Shown here piece by piece: positions 27,723 to 36,403 of a stretch of 64,000 nt of DNA; positions within the stretch are counted from its first letter, which is position 1; every line of letters starts with the position of its first letter. The notes under the pieces were generated by a model. That model was given only the letters and a program-made list of their open reading frames with translations, searched no databases and was not told the DNA's origin. Origin of the DNA: CBDFGN01 sp965247065 (GTDB taxonomy: Bacteria > Bacteroidota > Bacteroidia > Cytophagales > Cyclobacteriaceae). A program made the position numbers and the translations under genes. The DNA lies in the NCBI GenBank assembly GCA_965247065.1, contig CBDFGN010000006.1, positions 1,488,001 to 1,552,000 on the forward strand, given 5' to 3'.

Positions 27723-28823
27723 TCATTTTACAGTAAACAGCGCCAGGCTTTGCTCTTTACCTCGTAATACTATATCTCCCATCATTTTAGGTGTATATGC
27801 ATCTGGTCGCAGTTTGAGCTTATCCAATAGGAATTTTGACAATAAAATATTCACGCCCAGCTCGTTGCACTTGGATTGAATACGTGCTGCAGTATTTAAC
27901 ACATCCCCGGAAAAAGCTATCTCTCGTTTGACCACCCCGATCTCTCCAGCCATCACATAACCGTAGTGCAAGCCTGCTTTGAATTCAGGCACTACACCAT
28001 ACTTTTCCTGATAATAACTGGCTTTTTCATTCAGTGAGCGCTGGATATTGAAAAAGCAGCGAATGCAGTTGGCATTTTCTGTACCCTTATGTGTTTTCCA
28101 GGAGATCACAATTTCATCCCCCACATACTGGTAAATCTCCCCTTTGGAATACAAAATACTGGGCGTGGCGTGTTGGAATAGGTCCTTTAGGAAATTGAAA
28201 TATCGCTCTTCTCCCAATTTTTCGGCAATACTGGTGGAAGCGCGAAGATCCAGGAACATGAAAATCCGTTCTTCTTTCTTGGGATGGAAGTATTTCCCCA
28301 ATAAAAAGGCTGCGAACACTCCAGGACCATATTTGTCATTCACCAGCAAAATCACTAGTGTGCCAATCAGAATTAAAAGCCAAAAAAGGAAATTTTCCAA
28401 TTCGGTCGGATCATCAAAAATATGGCTAATCACAAGTTGCCAGAGCTCGGGATCTGAGATCGATAGATTCAATTCCCTGCTGTGCAAAAAGAGACCACTG
28501 ATTAGGTGCACTATTAAATAAAGTAAGATATAGGTCCAAAAAATACTGCTTAGAGCCCAACCGTAATTTTTGGTCCTGAGCCATTTTTCCCATACAAACA
28601 CCACAATACTGCCGCCAATGATGCCAGCCGAAACACCGGATACAAGACTCGTCTTAAAGAAAAGTATTGGGTCCAATCCTGATAACTCACATTTGAATTG
28701 AGGGGCATGTATAGTGGAATAAACGCTAAAAAAACGGAACAAGGCAACCATGGTCCAGCCCACCGTGATCCAGAAAATCTTGATCAATTGACTGGTAACT
28801 TTGTTTGATGTGATGAAATCCAT
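27723..28823 (-). CDS. Membrane-anchored class III adenylate/guanylate cyclase (paralogue 2 of 3)
   Basis: About 366 residues from Met at 28823 (MDFITSNKVTSQL); the longer frame from 28862 adds residues unlike the paralogues. Four membrane helices are followed by the catalytic domain with metal aspartates in FMFLDLRASTSIAE and YQYVGDEIVISW and the Asn/Arg pair in GDVLNTAARIQ. The C-terminus MMGDIVLRGKEQSLALFTVK completes the fold. It has the same architecture as 168-1283 and 51137-52210 and is more similar to the latter. The frame is intact. Confidence 0.9.
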   Translation of the reverse strand: MDFITSNKVTSQLIKIFWITVGWTMVALFRFFSVYSTIHAPQFKCELSGLDPILFFKTSLVSGVSAGIIGGSIVVFVWEKWLRTKNYGWALSSIFWTYILLYLIVHLISGLFLHSRELNLSISDPELWQLVISHIFDDPTELENFLFWLLILIGTLVILLVNDKYGPGVFAAFLLGKYFHPKKEERIFMFLDLRASTSIAEKLGEERYFNFLKDLFQHATPSILYSKGEIYQYVGDEIVISWKTHKGTENANCIRCFFNIQRSLNEKASYYQEKYGVVPEFKAGLHYGYVMAGEIGVVKREIAFSGDVLNTAARIQSKCNELGVNILLSKFLLDKLKLRPDAYTPKMMGDIVLRGKEQSLALFTVK

Positions 28824-28912
28824 AGAATAGAGGTTTCGTATATCACAAGTTACGAATCTCAAAGGGGTGAAAGGGGCATATGGTTTTAGGTGTAAGCAAA
28901 ACGCTCGAGCCT

Positions 28913-29313
28913 TTAAGGTGGGCTGAAGAGGATAAGTCGATTGATGCGAAATTGGCCAGTATTAGAAAAAAAAAGTATTCTTTTAGCTACACTGTCCCCG
29001 ATCGGCTTTTCTTTTTCGGGATTAACCTGCAAAGTTTCAGCCAGGGTACCCGTTACCAGTTCAGGGTTGGTCACAGAGGCCAGTCCAATAAACCAGACTC
29101 CATCCGGAAACAGATTGATGGATTGCCGTGCTGCTTCGATGGCCTTGTAGCTCTTTGGCACATTGGGACGATCTTCGGATCAAATTCATTCCATTCTAGG
29201 GGTATACCAAGCTTTTTATGTCCTAACTGAACAAATAGAATCACAGGTTGTATTGAAAAACTAAGAATGATGAGTAAAGCGACCAAAATCAGTGGATTAA
29301 AAAGAGTTTTCAA
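28913..29313 (-). pseudogene. Remnants of an NB-ARC-like ATPase and of a membrane protein N-terminus
   Basis: The 28913-29160 part reads INLFPDGVWFIGLASVTNPE and LAETLQVNPEKEKPIGDSV, the pattern of the large ATPases often found with cyclases or LuxR regulators (consensus DGVWFVDLAPLTDP). The 29160-29313 part, in another frame, starts MKTLFNPLILVALLIILSFS with a membrane helix and ends abruptly. Neither part is complete, and the two probably belong to different original genes. Confidence 0.6.
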
Positions 29314-29328
29314 AAAGGTAAAAACAAA

Positions 29329-30180
29329 ATGAAAATCGTTGAATATATAGCTCTGTGGGCATCACTGATTCTTGTAGGGGTAATAACTATTTCACTTTCG
29401 GGTTGTTCTAAAGACGATATTGGACCTAAACTCCAATTGGCAGAGTCGACTGTGAATTTGGGAACCCACCAGCTGAAAGCCTATTCTTATTCCAATAATT
29501 CCAAATACTTGATCATATTCGAGAGTGGCTTGGGAGACGACCATGGTGTTTGGAGAGTGAATAATATGACCGATATTATTTCCACTTCTGCAGACATTTT
29601 GTTGTATGATCGGGCGGGATACGGTGCTTCAGATCACAATTCATATGCAAGAGGTATAGACAAATTAAGTGAAGAATTAAATGAGGTAATCGATCAGCTT
29701 GCCGATGGCAAAAAAGTAGTGTTAGTCGGCCACTCGCTTGGCGGGATGATTATAAGAGATTACGCCATTAAGTATCCTTCAAAAACGGCTGCATTAGTAT
29801 TTGTAGACGCTTCTCATGAGTTGTACAACAATCCCACCCAGGAGGAAGAGGACATGGCTCACAACCATTTTAAAGGAGAATTTGGAGCAAATTTCGGAGG
29901 AACGTTTGAAGCAAGAGAATTAGTGGAAAACGCTCAATACATGGCCAGCCTCCCTGATCTACCAGACGTTCCGGTAGTGGCGCTCACGAGTATGCGGGTA
30001 GATGCCCAACACGATGCTGATGACAAACAGCTTTGGTTTGATTCAAAGGAAGCATTAAAAAACGGAGTGAGTGATTTCACCCACATCACCACAATAAATT
30101 CCGGCCACTATATCATGCTGGATGAGCCAAATCTGGTCATAGACAACATTCAGTTATTGTTGTCAAAGTTGCCACAATAA
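29329..30180 (+). CDS. Lipoprotein alpha/beta hydrolase
   Basis: 283 residues. The lipobox SLSGC with Cys26 predicts a lipid-anchored envelope protein. The alpha/beta hydrolase core shows LLYDRAGYGASD, the nucleophile elbow GHSLGG with Ser136, an acid after strand 7 and His in TINSGHYIML. It resembles esterases and C-C hydrolases; the substrate is unknown. The start ATG at 29329 is preceded by an A/G-rich segment (AAAAAGGTAAAAACAAA). The upstream remnants are on the other strand. Confidence 0.88.
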   Translation: MKIVEYIALWASLILVGVITISLSGCSKDDIGPKLQLAESTVNLGTHQLKAYSYSNNSKYLIIFESGLGDDHGVWRVNNMTDIISTSADILLYDRAGYGASDHNSYARGIDKLSEELNEVIDQLADGKKVVLVGHSLGGMIIRDYAIKYPSKTAALVFVDASHELYNNPTQEEEDMAHNHFKGEFGANFGGTFEARELVENAQYMASLPDLPDVPVVALTSMRVDAQHDADDKQLWFDSKEALKNGVSDFTHITTINSGHYIMLDEPNLVIDNIQLLLSKLPQ

Positions 30181-30228
30181 TAGGTGGGCTTCCTTCTGCT
30201 GCACAAAAGCATACTAAAGGACACTATT

Positions 30229-30364
30229 ATGATTCAAAAAGTATTAACTCCGTGCCTTGTGATTTTTGTTCAATCCGCATGGGCACAGGACAATTTCAAT
30301 CGTAAAAGATAAATTTGAAGTAGGTAAACTACGCCTTGCAGCTAACCTTTCATTCGGTAAATAA
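30229..30364 (+). pseudogene. Remnant of a secreted or outer-membrane protein (both ends, middle lost)
   Basis: ATG 30229 opens a signal-peptide-like run (LTPCLVIFVQSAWAQDNF) that stops after 27 codons. An overlapping frame then gives KDKFEVGKLRLAANLSFGK-stop at 30362-30364, the kind of amphipathic end seen on outer-membrane barrels. A gene reduced by internal deletion is the simplest reading. Confidence 0.4.
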
Positions 30365-30887
30365 AGCAGTCGACAGTACTGTTAGGAGTTTGGATTTCAC
30401 GGGAGCAGGTTATTTCCTTGAGTTGGAGTGAAATGGGTTGAGTTTGGAACGCGAAACAATCCACCAACCACATATCATCGGCAGGGGCAATAACCTTTAA
30501 TTAGGTTTTGTTCTTTTCGTTCAGGGTCAACACATTACCCTGGAATGCCAGGCAGTGATGGAAGGGCTATTCTGACCCTTCGAAGTTTTCTCTTTTCATC
30601 GGCAATACCCCCCTTTTTTTTCGTTGGGTTAAACGAATATTAGGTGTAATCTCGCACTATTTGTAATTGTTATTGGGTGTTGGTTGTGTCGGTCTCTAAT
30701 ATTTAATTTTTAACGATTCAAATGGGTGTCAATCCATTTCCTCATTTCTTCAAAGTTTGGTCCTAAACATGTCGAAGATATTGGTCTTAGTTTCAAGAAA
30801 ATTAAAAATCCATTAGATTTAAGATGATACAATAGATATATGATGCATTAAGTGTATCATAACAATTGTTGCATGCAAATCTGATTA
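30365..30887. other. Intergenic region before the Crp-like gene
   Basis: No open frame of note. AT-rich with short homopolymers; the last 100 bp probably hold the promoter of the Crp-like gene. Confidence 0.4.
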
Positions 30888-31469
30888 ATGCCAATAGAAA
30901 CCCTCATATCACATCTCAATGAATATCTTCCATTAGACATGGAGGAGATAGAGGAGCTTCAAGAATGAGCGACAGTGAGAAAGGTGAGAAGAAGACAATT
31001 CATATTGGCTGCTGGTGAAATTTGCAAACATTACAATTTTGTGGTTGAAGGTTGTTTTAAGATGTATAAAGTGGATGAGGCAGCCAAGGAACACAACATC
31101 ATGTTTGCTGTGGAAAAACAATGGATCACAGATATTGGGAGCTTTCATGCAGAGCAACCCAGTCAACTTTATATCGAGGCTATAGAACCCGCTGAGATTA
31201 TTCAGATCGCAAAACTAGATTTGCTTTTTTTCTATGGCAATCATCTCAAATTCAACCGAACATTTAGGGTGATTGCAGAAGATCAGTTTGTTGAATTACA
31301 AAATCGCCTACTTCAAACAATCAGCACTACCGCTGAACAGCGATACACCAAGTTTGTGCAAGATTATCCCCACTTGATCGATCGATTATCCAGCATTCAA
31401 ATAGCCTCCTATATCGGAATTACACCTGAGTTTTTGAGTAGAATCAGAAGCCAACAAGTAGGCAAATAG
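30888..31469 (+). pseudogene. Crp/Fnr-family transcription regulator with in-frame TGA at codon 27
   Basis: From ATG 30888 the frame reads MPIETLISHLNEYLPLDMEE and reaches TGA 30966-30968, then continues in the same frame for 167 codons with the cyclic-nucleotide-binding fold (RRRQFILAAGEICKHYNFVV, FAVEKQWITDIGSF) and a C-terminal winged helix (SIQIASYIGITPEFLSRI). The stop replaces a residue between the first helix and the barrel, consistent with CGA to TGA. Translation might restart at GTG 30975. If functional it could bind a cyclic nucleotide, which is notable beside so many cyclases, but many Bacteroidota members of this family lack ligand-binding residues. Confidence 0.8.
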
Positions 31470-31589
31470 GCAAAATCTTAAACTAGTTTAAGGTTCTTTC
31501 TTACAAAAGATCAAAGGTTACAACGCTTATTTCCTTACCGACGTTGCAATGGTTAATTAAACAAAAAACAAAAACTTAAACAAAAAAAA

Positions 31590-32078
31590 ATGAAAAAGCT
31601 AATGATCATCACAATTGCGGCCCTTTTCCCTTTTGCTACAATGGCCAAGTCGAACTTAAGCGCAAACGCTAAAGTTTTAAGAACAGAAATCATGAACGAG
31701 AAAGAACAAAGTGAAATTAAAAAAGTCCTGTTTAGTTATAGAGATGCACTAAATGAGTCAAATGCTGACAAAGTATTGCCTCTATACACAGAACATGGTG
31801 TATTCATGCCTTCAGGTGCACCTACTGCAATCGGACAAGAACAGGTAAAAGGCACCTATGAATTCGTTTTCAGTATGATTCAACTCAACGTCGAATTCTA
31901 CATTGACGAAATTGAAGTAGTTGGAGACCATGCATTTGTACGAACTACGTCCAAAGGCACTACTCTCATTTATGCATCGGGTGAAACGGTTCCTGAAGAA
32001 AACAGGGAATTATTTGTACTCAGAAAAGAAAATGGTTCATGGAAAATTGATCACTACATGTTTAATAAGATGAAGTGA
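31590..32078 (+). CDS. Secreted SnoaL/NTF2-like protein (DUF4440 type), copy 1
   Basis: 162 residues with an N-terminal signal peptide (MIITIAALFPFATMAKS). The NTF2-like cone fold is indicated by YRDALNESNADKVLPLYTEH followed by GVFMPSGAPTAIGQEQVKG and the C-terminal NGSWKIDHYMFNK. Such domains bind small hydrophobic ligands or act as isomerase-like enzymes; no activity can be assigned. It is a close paralogue of 32606-33097, with a DoxX-like gene between them, all on one strand with short gaps. Confidence 0.85.
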   Translation: MKKLMIITIAALFPFATMAKSNLSANAKVLRTEIMNEKEQSEIKKVLFSYRDALNESNADKVLPLYTEHGVFMPSGAPTAIGQEQVKGTYEFVFSMIQLNVEFYIDEIEVVGDHAFVRTTSKGTTLIYASGETVPEENRELFVLRKENGSWKIDHYMFNKMK

Positions 32079-32135
32079 TTTTTATAAAATGGAACTTTAT
32101 TTATTACAATAAAATACATCAAATTTAAAAAAATC

Positions 32136-32516
32136 ATGTTTGCTAAAATCGTAAGGTATTTACTCGCCCTCATCTTAATAGTCTTCGGGCTAAATAAGTT
32201 TATCGGGTTTCTTCCTGCTTTTGAATTCCCTGAGGGTTCTGCTGCAGGAGCTTATTTTGCAGGTTTGGGAGGATCAGGTTATTTTTTCCCACTATTAGGG
32301 CTTACTGAAATTGCCGTGGGTCTATTGTTAGCCATTAACAAATTTGTAGCCCTTGCGCTGCTTATTTATGCTCCTGTTGCTTTAAATATCCTGTTGTTCC
32401 ACTTATCAATGGCTCCGGGACTGGAAGCTGGCCTGGTTGGTTATGTAGTTTTTCTGGCAACAGCTTATCTGTTATATGCCAATAAAGAAAAACACTCAGC
32501 TTTGCTGACAGCCTGA
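32136..32516 (+). CDS. DoxX-like small membrane protein
   Basis: 126 residues, four membrane helices: VRYLLALILIVFGLNKFIGF, a Gly-rich YFAGLGGSGYFFPLLGLTE, LLLAINKFVALALLIYAPVA and a C-terminal helix. The N-terminal RYLLALILIVFGLNKF and the conserved E of the second helix fit the DoxX/DoxD family of inner-membrane oxidoreductase-associated proteins. A terminator follows within 12 bp of the stop. Confidence 0.82.
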   Translation: MFAKIVRYLLALILIVFGLNKFIGFLPAFEFPEGSAAGAYFAGLGGSGYFFPLLGLTEIAVGLLLAINKFVALALLIYAPVALNILLFHLSMAPGLEAGLVGYVVFLATAYLLYANKEKHSALLTA

Positions 32517-32526
32517 TCGGAAAGAT

Positions 32527-32557
32527 CAAAAAAAGTCCCACTCGGGGGCTTTTTTTG
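32527..32557 (+). terminator. Rho-independent terminator after the DoxX-like gene
   Basis: AAAAAAAGTCCC pairs with GGGGGCTTTTTTT across a short loop (ACTC), so the structure can work in both directions. It separates the SnoaL-DoxX pair from the second SnoaL gene. Confidence 0.85.
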
Positions 32558-32605
32558 ATTAAACCCAAACTGTAAAAATCAATGCAAACTTTAAAAACAA
32601 ACATC

Positions 32606-33097
32606 ATGAAAAGTTTATTAATTATTCTTTCAATTGCACTGGCTAGTTGCCAGCAGCAATCCAGACAAAATGAAGTATCAACTACTCAAAGCAAAATCGA
32701 CATAACAGAGGAAAGAAAAGCTATTGAGCGGGTTCTAGGAAATTACGAAAATGCACTGAACAATTCAGACGTTGAGGCGGCCGTAGTCTTGTATACCGAA
32801 GACGGTGTATTTATGCCGACCGAAGGCCCTACTGCAACAGGTACAGAGGAAATAAGAGCCTCTTATACACACGTGTTTAGCACCATCCAGCTTTCGATCC
32901 AATTTCAAATTGATGAGATCGAAGTAGACGGTAATCTGGCCTTTGCCAAAACCGGATCTAAAGGAGAAGTAAAAGTGCTGGCAGCGGATATGACCGTTCC
33001 GGAGGAGAATAGGGAATTATTTGTTTTCCAGAAAGCAAATGGAGCCTGGAAAATCGCCAGGTACATGTTTAACAAAGCCGAACCGGCCGTGAAATAG
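32606..33097 (+). CDS. SnoaL/NTF2-like lipoprotein, copy 2
   Basis: 163 residues from Met 32606, chosen because it gives a lipoprotein signal (LLIILSIALASC, lipobox Cys); an earlier Met at 32582 adds eight residues without a good signal. The body parallels copy 1: NYENALNNSDVEAAVVLYTE, GVFMPTEGPTATGTEEI and a C-terminal NGAWKIARYMFNKAE. Copy 1 is predicted to be released to the periplasm and this one lipid-anchored, an odd difference between close paralogues. Confidence 0.86.
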   Translation: MKSLLIILSIALASCQQQSRQNEVSTTQSKIDITEERKAIERVLGNYENALNNSDVEAAVVLYTEDGVFMPTEGPTATGTEEIRASYTHVFSTIQLSIQFQIDEIEVDGNLAFAKTGSKGEVKVLAADMTVPEENRELFVFQKANGAWKIARYMFNKAEPAVK

Positions 33098-33223
33098 AAA
33101 AAATTAGTTGAATCAATGAATGATCGGTAAAAATGGATGTATCCGGGTTCGTAGATCGCTTGGCAGAAAAGGGTTAATCATTAAGGAAGTATTGGCCTTG
33201 GGATATACAGAAAAGAGCTCGAA

Positions 33224-33532
33224 ATGAACGAAGAAAGATACTATGCCGTTAGGCTGTTGTGGGTGCACGACTCAGAGGGGTTTGCCGAATATCAGGAGAT
33301 GGCTAAGCCTATCCTTGCCAGGCACGAGGTGCATATCGAACGTTGGTTAATGACAGAGACTATGGTCGGCACTGGGTTCGAGAAACCGGATGAAATTGTA
33401 GTCACCTGGTTCAAGAATGCCGGAGCGAAAGAGGCGTTCGAGAATGATTCTGACTTCAAAAAAGCAGCGGAAATCAGGGACAAGGCGGCGAAACTCGTAA
33501 CTATAACCTCCAAGTCGGTATTCGGAGACTAG
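33224..33532 (+). CDS. DUF1330-like dimeric alpha/beta barrel protein
   Basis: 102 residues without signal peptide. The pattern YYAVRLLWVHDSEGFAEYQE, ILARHEVHIERWLM, and FKNAGAKEAFENDSDFKKAA is that of small ferredoxin-like dimeric barrels of the DUF1330/ABM type. Function unknown; some relatives are monooxygenase-like. A short A/G-rich region (AGAAAAGAGCTCGAA) precedes the ATG. Confidence 0.6.
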   Translation: MNEERYYAVRLLWVHDSEGFAEYQEMAKPILARHEVHIERWLMTETMVGTGFEKPDEIVVTWFKNAGAKEAFENDSDFKKAAEIRDKAAKLVTITSKSVFGD

Positions 33533-33662
33533 TATTAATCCTCATTCCTAAATCCCCAATTATGATCCTTGGCGGTAGAATATATGTTTGGCTGCCAGGA
33601 ACTAAAAGAAATGAATTTATTCTTGACTTTTTAAAATAACTGTAGCAGCTTGCAACAAATAG

Positions 33663-33677
33663 ACCGAACGTTCGTTC
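33663..33677 (+). promoter_or_regulatory. Candidate TetR operator upstream of the tetR-like gene
   Basis: ACCGAACGTTCGTTC, centred on the palindrome GAACGTTC, lies 12 bp before the start of the TetR-family gene. The exact reverse complement occurs at 34274-34288 just after the same gene. Palindromes of this form are typical TetR/AcrR-family sites. Confidence 0.75.
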
Positions 33678-33689
33678 TGATACAATGAA

Positions 33690-34253
33690 ATGGCGCAATT
33701 TAAGGTTAGTCAGGAAGAGTTGATTTTGGGGCTTCTGGAAGTGTTCAGAAAAGTTGGATATGATGGAGCCAGTCTAGAAGCCCTGGCCCGTGCTTCTGGA
33801 TTGCGAAAATCCAGTTTGTACCACCGTTTTCCAGGTGGCAAAAAGCAAATGGCAAATGAAGTGCTCAAGTATGCAGGTCAGTGGGTTGGTGCTAATATCA
33901 CAGCAATTTTAAAAGAAGACGGAGATCCCACCATGAGATTGAAAAGAGCATTGAAAAATATTGATCAGCTTTATTCCGGTGGCCAAAGTGCTTGTATTCT
34001 CAGGACCTTATCCATGGATACAGGATTTGATCTATTTTCTAATCTGATACATGGTGCATTTGAAGACTGGATTAATGGATTTTCAAAACTTGCAGTAGAT
34101 CTTGGCATCGCTCCCAACGAATCAAAAAGAATGGCCGAAGATGTTGTAGTAAAAATTCAAGGAAGTTTGATAGTGGGAAGGGGAACGGGAAATAGAGCAA
34201 TTTTTAAAAGGACTTTAAAAGAGCTTGAAAATTCATTGATCATGAAAACATAA
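33690..34253 (+). CDS. TetR/AcrR-family transcription regulator
   Basis: 187 residues. The N-terminal helix-turn-helix shows FRKVGYDGASLEALARASG followed by LRKSSLYHRFPGGKKQMA. The C-terminal ligand-binding domain is of the YcdC/LmrA-like type (ACILRTLSMDTGFDLFSNLI). The HTH-containing N-terminus and two matching palindromes around the gene predict autoregulation and control of the hydrolase gene 65 bp downstream. Confidence 0.92.
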   Translation: MAQFKVSQEELILGLLEVFRKVGYDGASLEALARASGLRKSSLYHRFPGGKKQMANEVLKYAGQWVGANITAILKEDGDPTMRLKRALKNIDQLYSGGQSACILRTLSMDTGFDLFSNLIHGAFEDWINGFSKLAVDLGIAPNESKRMAEDVVVKIQGSLIVGRGTGNRAIFKRTLKELENSLIMKT

Positions 34254-34273
34254 AATTTTTTTGAATATTTATC

Positions 34274-34288
34274 GAACGAACGTTCGGT
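34274..34288 (+). promoter_or_regulatory. Candidate TetR operator upstream of the hydrolase gene
   Basis: GAACGAACGTTCGGT is the exact reverse complement of the site at 33663-33677. It lies 30 bp upstream of the epoxide-hydrolase-like gene, well placed to block its promoter. Confidence 0.75.
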
Positions 34289-34317
34289 ACAAATAAAATT
34301 GCTAAAATCTAAAAATT

Positions 34318-35277
34318 ATGAAAACGATCACAAAAATGCTCACAAATGTCAGCTTGCTGACCGTAGCAATTGTAGTAATGATCGGTCTGAGGACCAACGA
34401 TCTCGAAGCTCAGAATGCCACTTTGCATAAAACTGTGGAAGTGGACGGGGTTGAGATCTTTTACCGCGAAGCAGGACCTAGGGAGGCGCCTACTATACTG
34501 CTTCTCCATGGATATCCTACTTCCTCTCACATGTTCCGTAACCTAATTCGGGATCTGTCAGACAAGTATCATCTTCTGGCCCCGGATTATCCGGGTTATG
34601 GCCGGAGCGAACAACCTCCCATGGCCGAGTTTGACTACACCTTTGACAATATGGCCAATATCGTCGATGGGTTTTTGAACAAACTAGGTGTGGAAAAATT
34701 CAGCATTTACCTGATGGATTACGGCGCTCCAATCGGTTATAGAATTGCAGCCAAGTACCCACAAAGTGTAGAAGCTTTGATCATCCAAAATGGAAATGCT
34801 TATGATGAGGGCCTACTTGACTTCTGGATTCCCATAAAAAAGTACTGGAACCAGTACACTGTAGAAAATGGAAAAGCCCTTAAAGGCTTTCACTCAATTG
34901 ATGGATTGAAGTGGCAATACACCAATGGGGTGCAAAATCCCGAAACCATCAGTCCCGATAACTAGCACATTGATCTTCAGCATTTAAGCCGAGAAGAAAA
35001 CGATGACATTCAATTGGCCATGTTTTACGATTACCGGACCAATGTCCCCCTTTATCCCTCGTGGCAGGTGTATTTCCGTAAATATCAGCCACCAACGCTG
35101 ATCGTATGGGGTAAGAATGATTACATTTTTCCAGCCGAAGGTGCTTTTCCCTACAAGCGGGATCTACAAAATATTGAGTTTCATTTGCTCAATACCGGGC
35201 ATTTTGCCTTGGAAGAAGAGGGTGAAGCCATCGCAAACTACATACGCGGATTCTTGGAAAAAAATGAGATCCTATAA
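34318..35277 (+). pseudogene. Epoxide hydrolase/haloalkane dehalogenase-like alpha/beta hydrolase with in-frame TAG
   Basis: The frame runs from ATG 34318 to TAG 34963-34965 (215 residues) and continues in the same frame to TAA 35275-35277. The stop sits where TGG (Trp) would be expected, before HIDLQHLSREENDDIQ. An N-terminal hydrophobic helix suggests export. Features: oxyanion HGYPTSS near 64-70, nucleophile Asp134 in YLMDYGAP, and the distal part with PTLIVWGKNDYIFP and the catalytic His in LNTGHFALEE. A truncated product would lack that His, so it should be inactive unless the stop is suppressed. Confidence 0.9.
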
Positions 35278-35290
35278 ACAATGTCAACAT

Positions 35291-35319
35291 ACCCGGCATC
35301 TGTGAACATGATGCCGGGT
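35291..35319 (+). terminator. Hairpin after the hydrolase gene
   Basis: ACCCGGCATC (35291-35300) pairs perfectly with GATGCCGGGT (35310-35319) across a 9-base loop, 14 bp after the hydrolase stop. The following bases ATCTTTGATC give a poor T-tract, so termination is likely but not certain. Confidence 0.65.
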
Positions 35320-35357
35320 ATCTTTGATCGGTGCCGAGATTATAAAGTACTGAAACC

Positions 35358-35633
35358 ATGGGACAGAATTTCACCAACTTTACCTTCACCGAAAGTGTCA
35401 AGCAGGCACAAACACATTATGGTTCCCGGGAATTATACCAAGAGATGGAAAACGGGCCGGATATATTCGAATTAACTCCCAGGGAAACATCCTTAATCGA
35501 ATCAATGGATGGATTTTACGTAGCAACAGTGGGGGAGAATGGCTGGCCCTATGTCCAATTCCGGGGAGGTCCGAAAGGTTTTCTGAGGACCTACTGTCCA
35601 GTTTTTTATTGCAAATCCAACCAGCATTATTAA
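35358..35633 (+). pseudogene. Pyridoxamine 5'-phosphate oxidase-like flavin protein, N-terminal fragment
   Basis: The first 78 residues fit the FMN-binding split barrel of this family: GSRELYQEMENGPDIFELTP, ETSLIESMDGFYVATVGENG, WPYVQFRGGPKGFLR. After RGGPKGFLR the expected VLDE... is replaced by an out-of-frame tail and stop at 35633. About two thirds of the protein is missing. Confidence 0.7.
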
Positions 35634-35734
35634 GGTTCAGGCCTGAGCCTGCCATAGTTATCACTGTAAGCAGCAAATAAATACCAGGAGATATGTTGGA
35701 CCGCTCAGCGGATCACTGGGGGGGGAATCGAAAG

Positions 35735-36332
35735 TTTTTATAAGTTTTGGGCGTACACTCGGTAAACAAGTTTGTGATTCCATTCATGACCTGCCTTGTG
35801 CGCAATCAGTAATAGCCCATCCAAAAGCCAATGGAGGGATGTTGGTCCACCAGGGACGATAGGTGCTCAATGATCTTGGTATCATCCTTCTCTTTCGGTT
35901 GATAGGAAAAACTAAATCCTCACGGCTGACAGGCACCGCGTTGACTAACCTGATGCTCATCCACCATATGCACTACCAACTGTTTCTTCTGTGCCGCCTT
36001 AAAGCTTTTTCTCCACAACATCCTTAAAGGCATCATGGACCAGGCTTAAGTCGTCATACATCTTTTTCAATTGAGCGTTCTCTTCTTCCAGCTCTTTTAG
36101 CCGTTTGAGGTGATTAACGTTCAACCCACCATACTTAGTTTTCCAATTATGGAAAGTACCCGTACTGATACCATGCTCCCGGCAGATTTCCGTCAGCCGG
36201 AGACCTCTCTCTAGCTGATTGAGAATCGAGATAATCTGGCTTTCGGTAAATCTTGTTTTTTTCATAGTCGTATCATTTGAAATTAAAGATTTGACTCCAA
36301 TTTCAAATGGCAAACTTTCAGGGAAGCTTACA
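35735..36332 (-). pseudogene. IS3-family (IS407-like) element remnant: orfA plus start of orfB
   Basis: orfA starts at MKKTRFTESQIISILNQLER, with the helix-turn-helix ICREHGISTGTFHNWKTKYG and a leucine-zipper-like tail ending HDAFKDVVEKKL. Downstream (below 35998) the orfB start can be read as MVDEHQVSQRGACQP-stop and then SLVDQHPSIGFWMGYY and NHKLVYRVYAQNL with stops, so orfB is dead and its catalytic domain lost. The element end TGTAAGCTTCCCTGAAAG (ending at 36332) joins the start of an OB-fold gene. The same junction recurs at 60994. Confidence 0.85.
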
Positions 36333-36403
36333 ACATAGCCTGTACTTATGAATACTGCGATTGACCCGGTAAGTAACATTTTTTTAACTAATGACTTTTT
36401 CAT
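36333..36403 (-). pseudogene. 5' end of an OB-fold (tRNA_anti-like) gene cut by the IS3 remnant
   Basis: Starts MKKSLVKKMLLTGSIAVF and matches the first 24 codons of the intact gene at 60171-60641, then breaks at GGCTATGT where the IS3 end begins. The rest of the gene is absent here. It creates a run-on frame of 134 codons (35999-36403) that fuses a signal/membrane helix to the IS3 orfA product. Confidence 0.85.
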
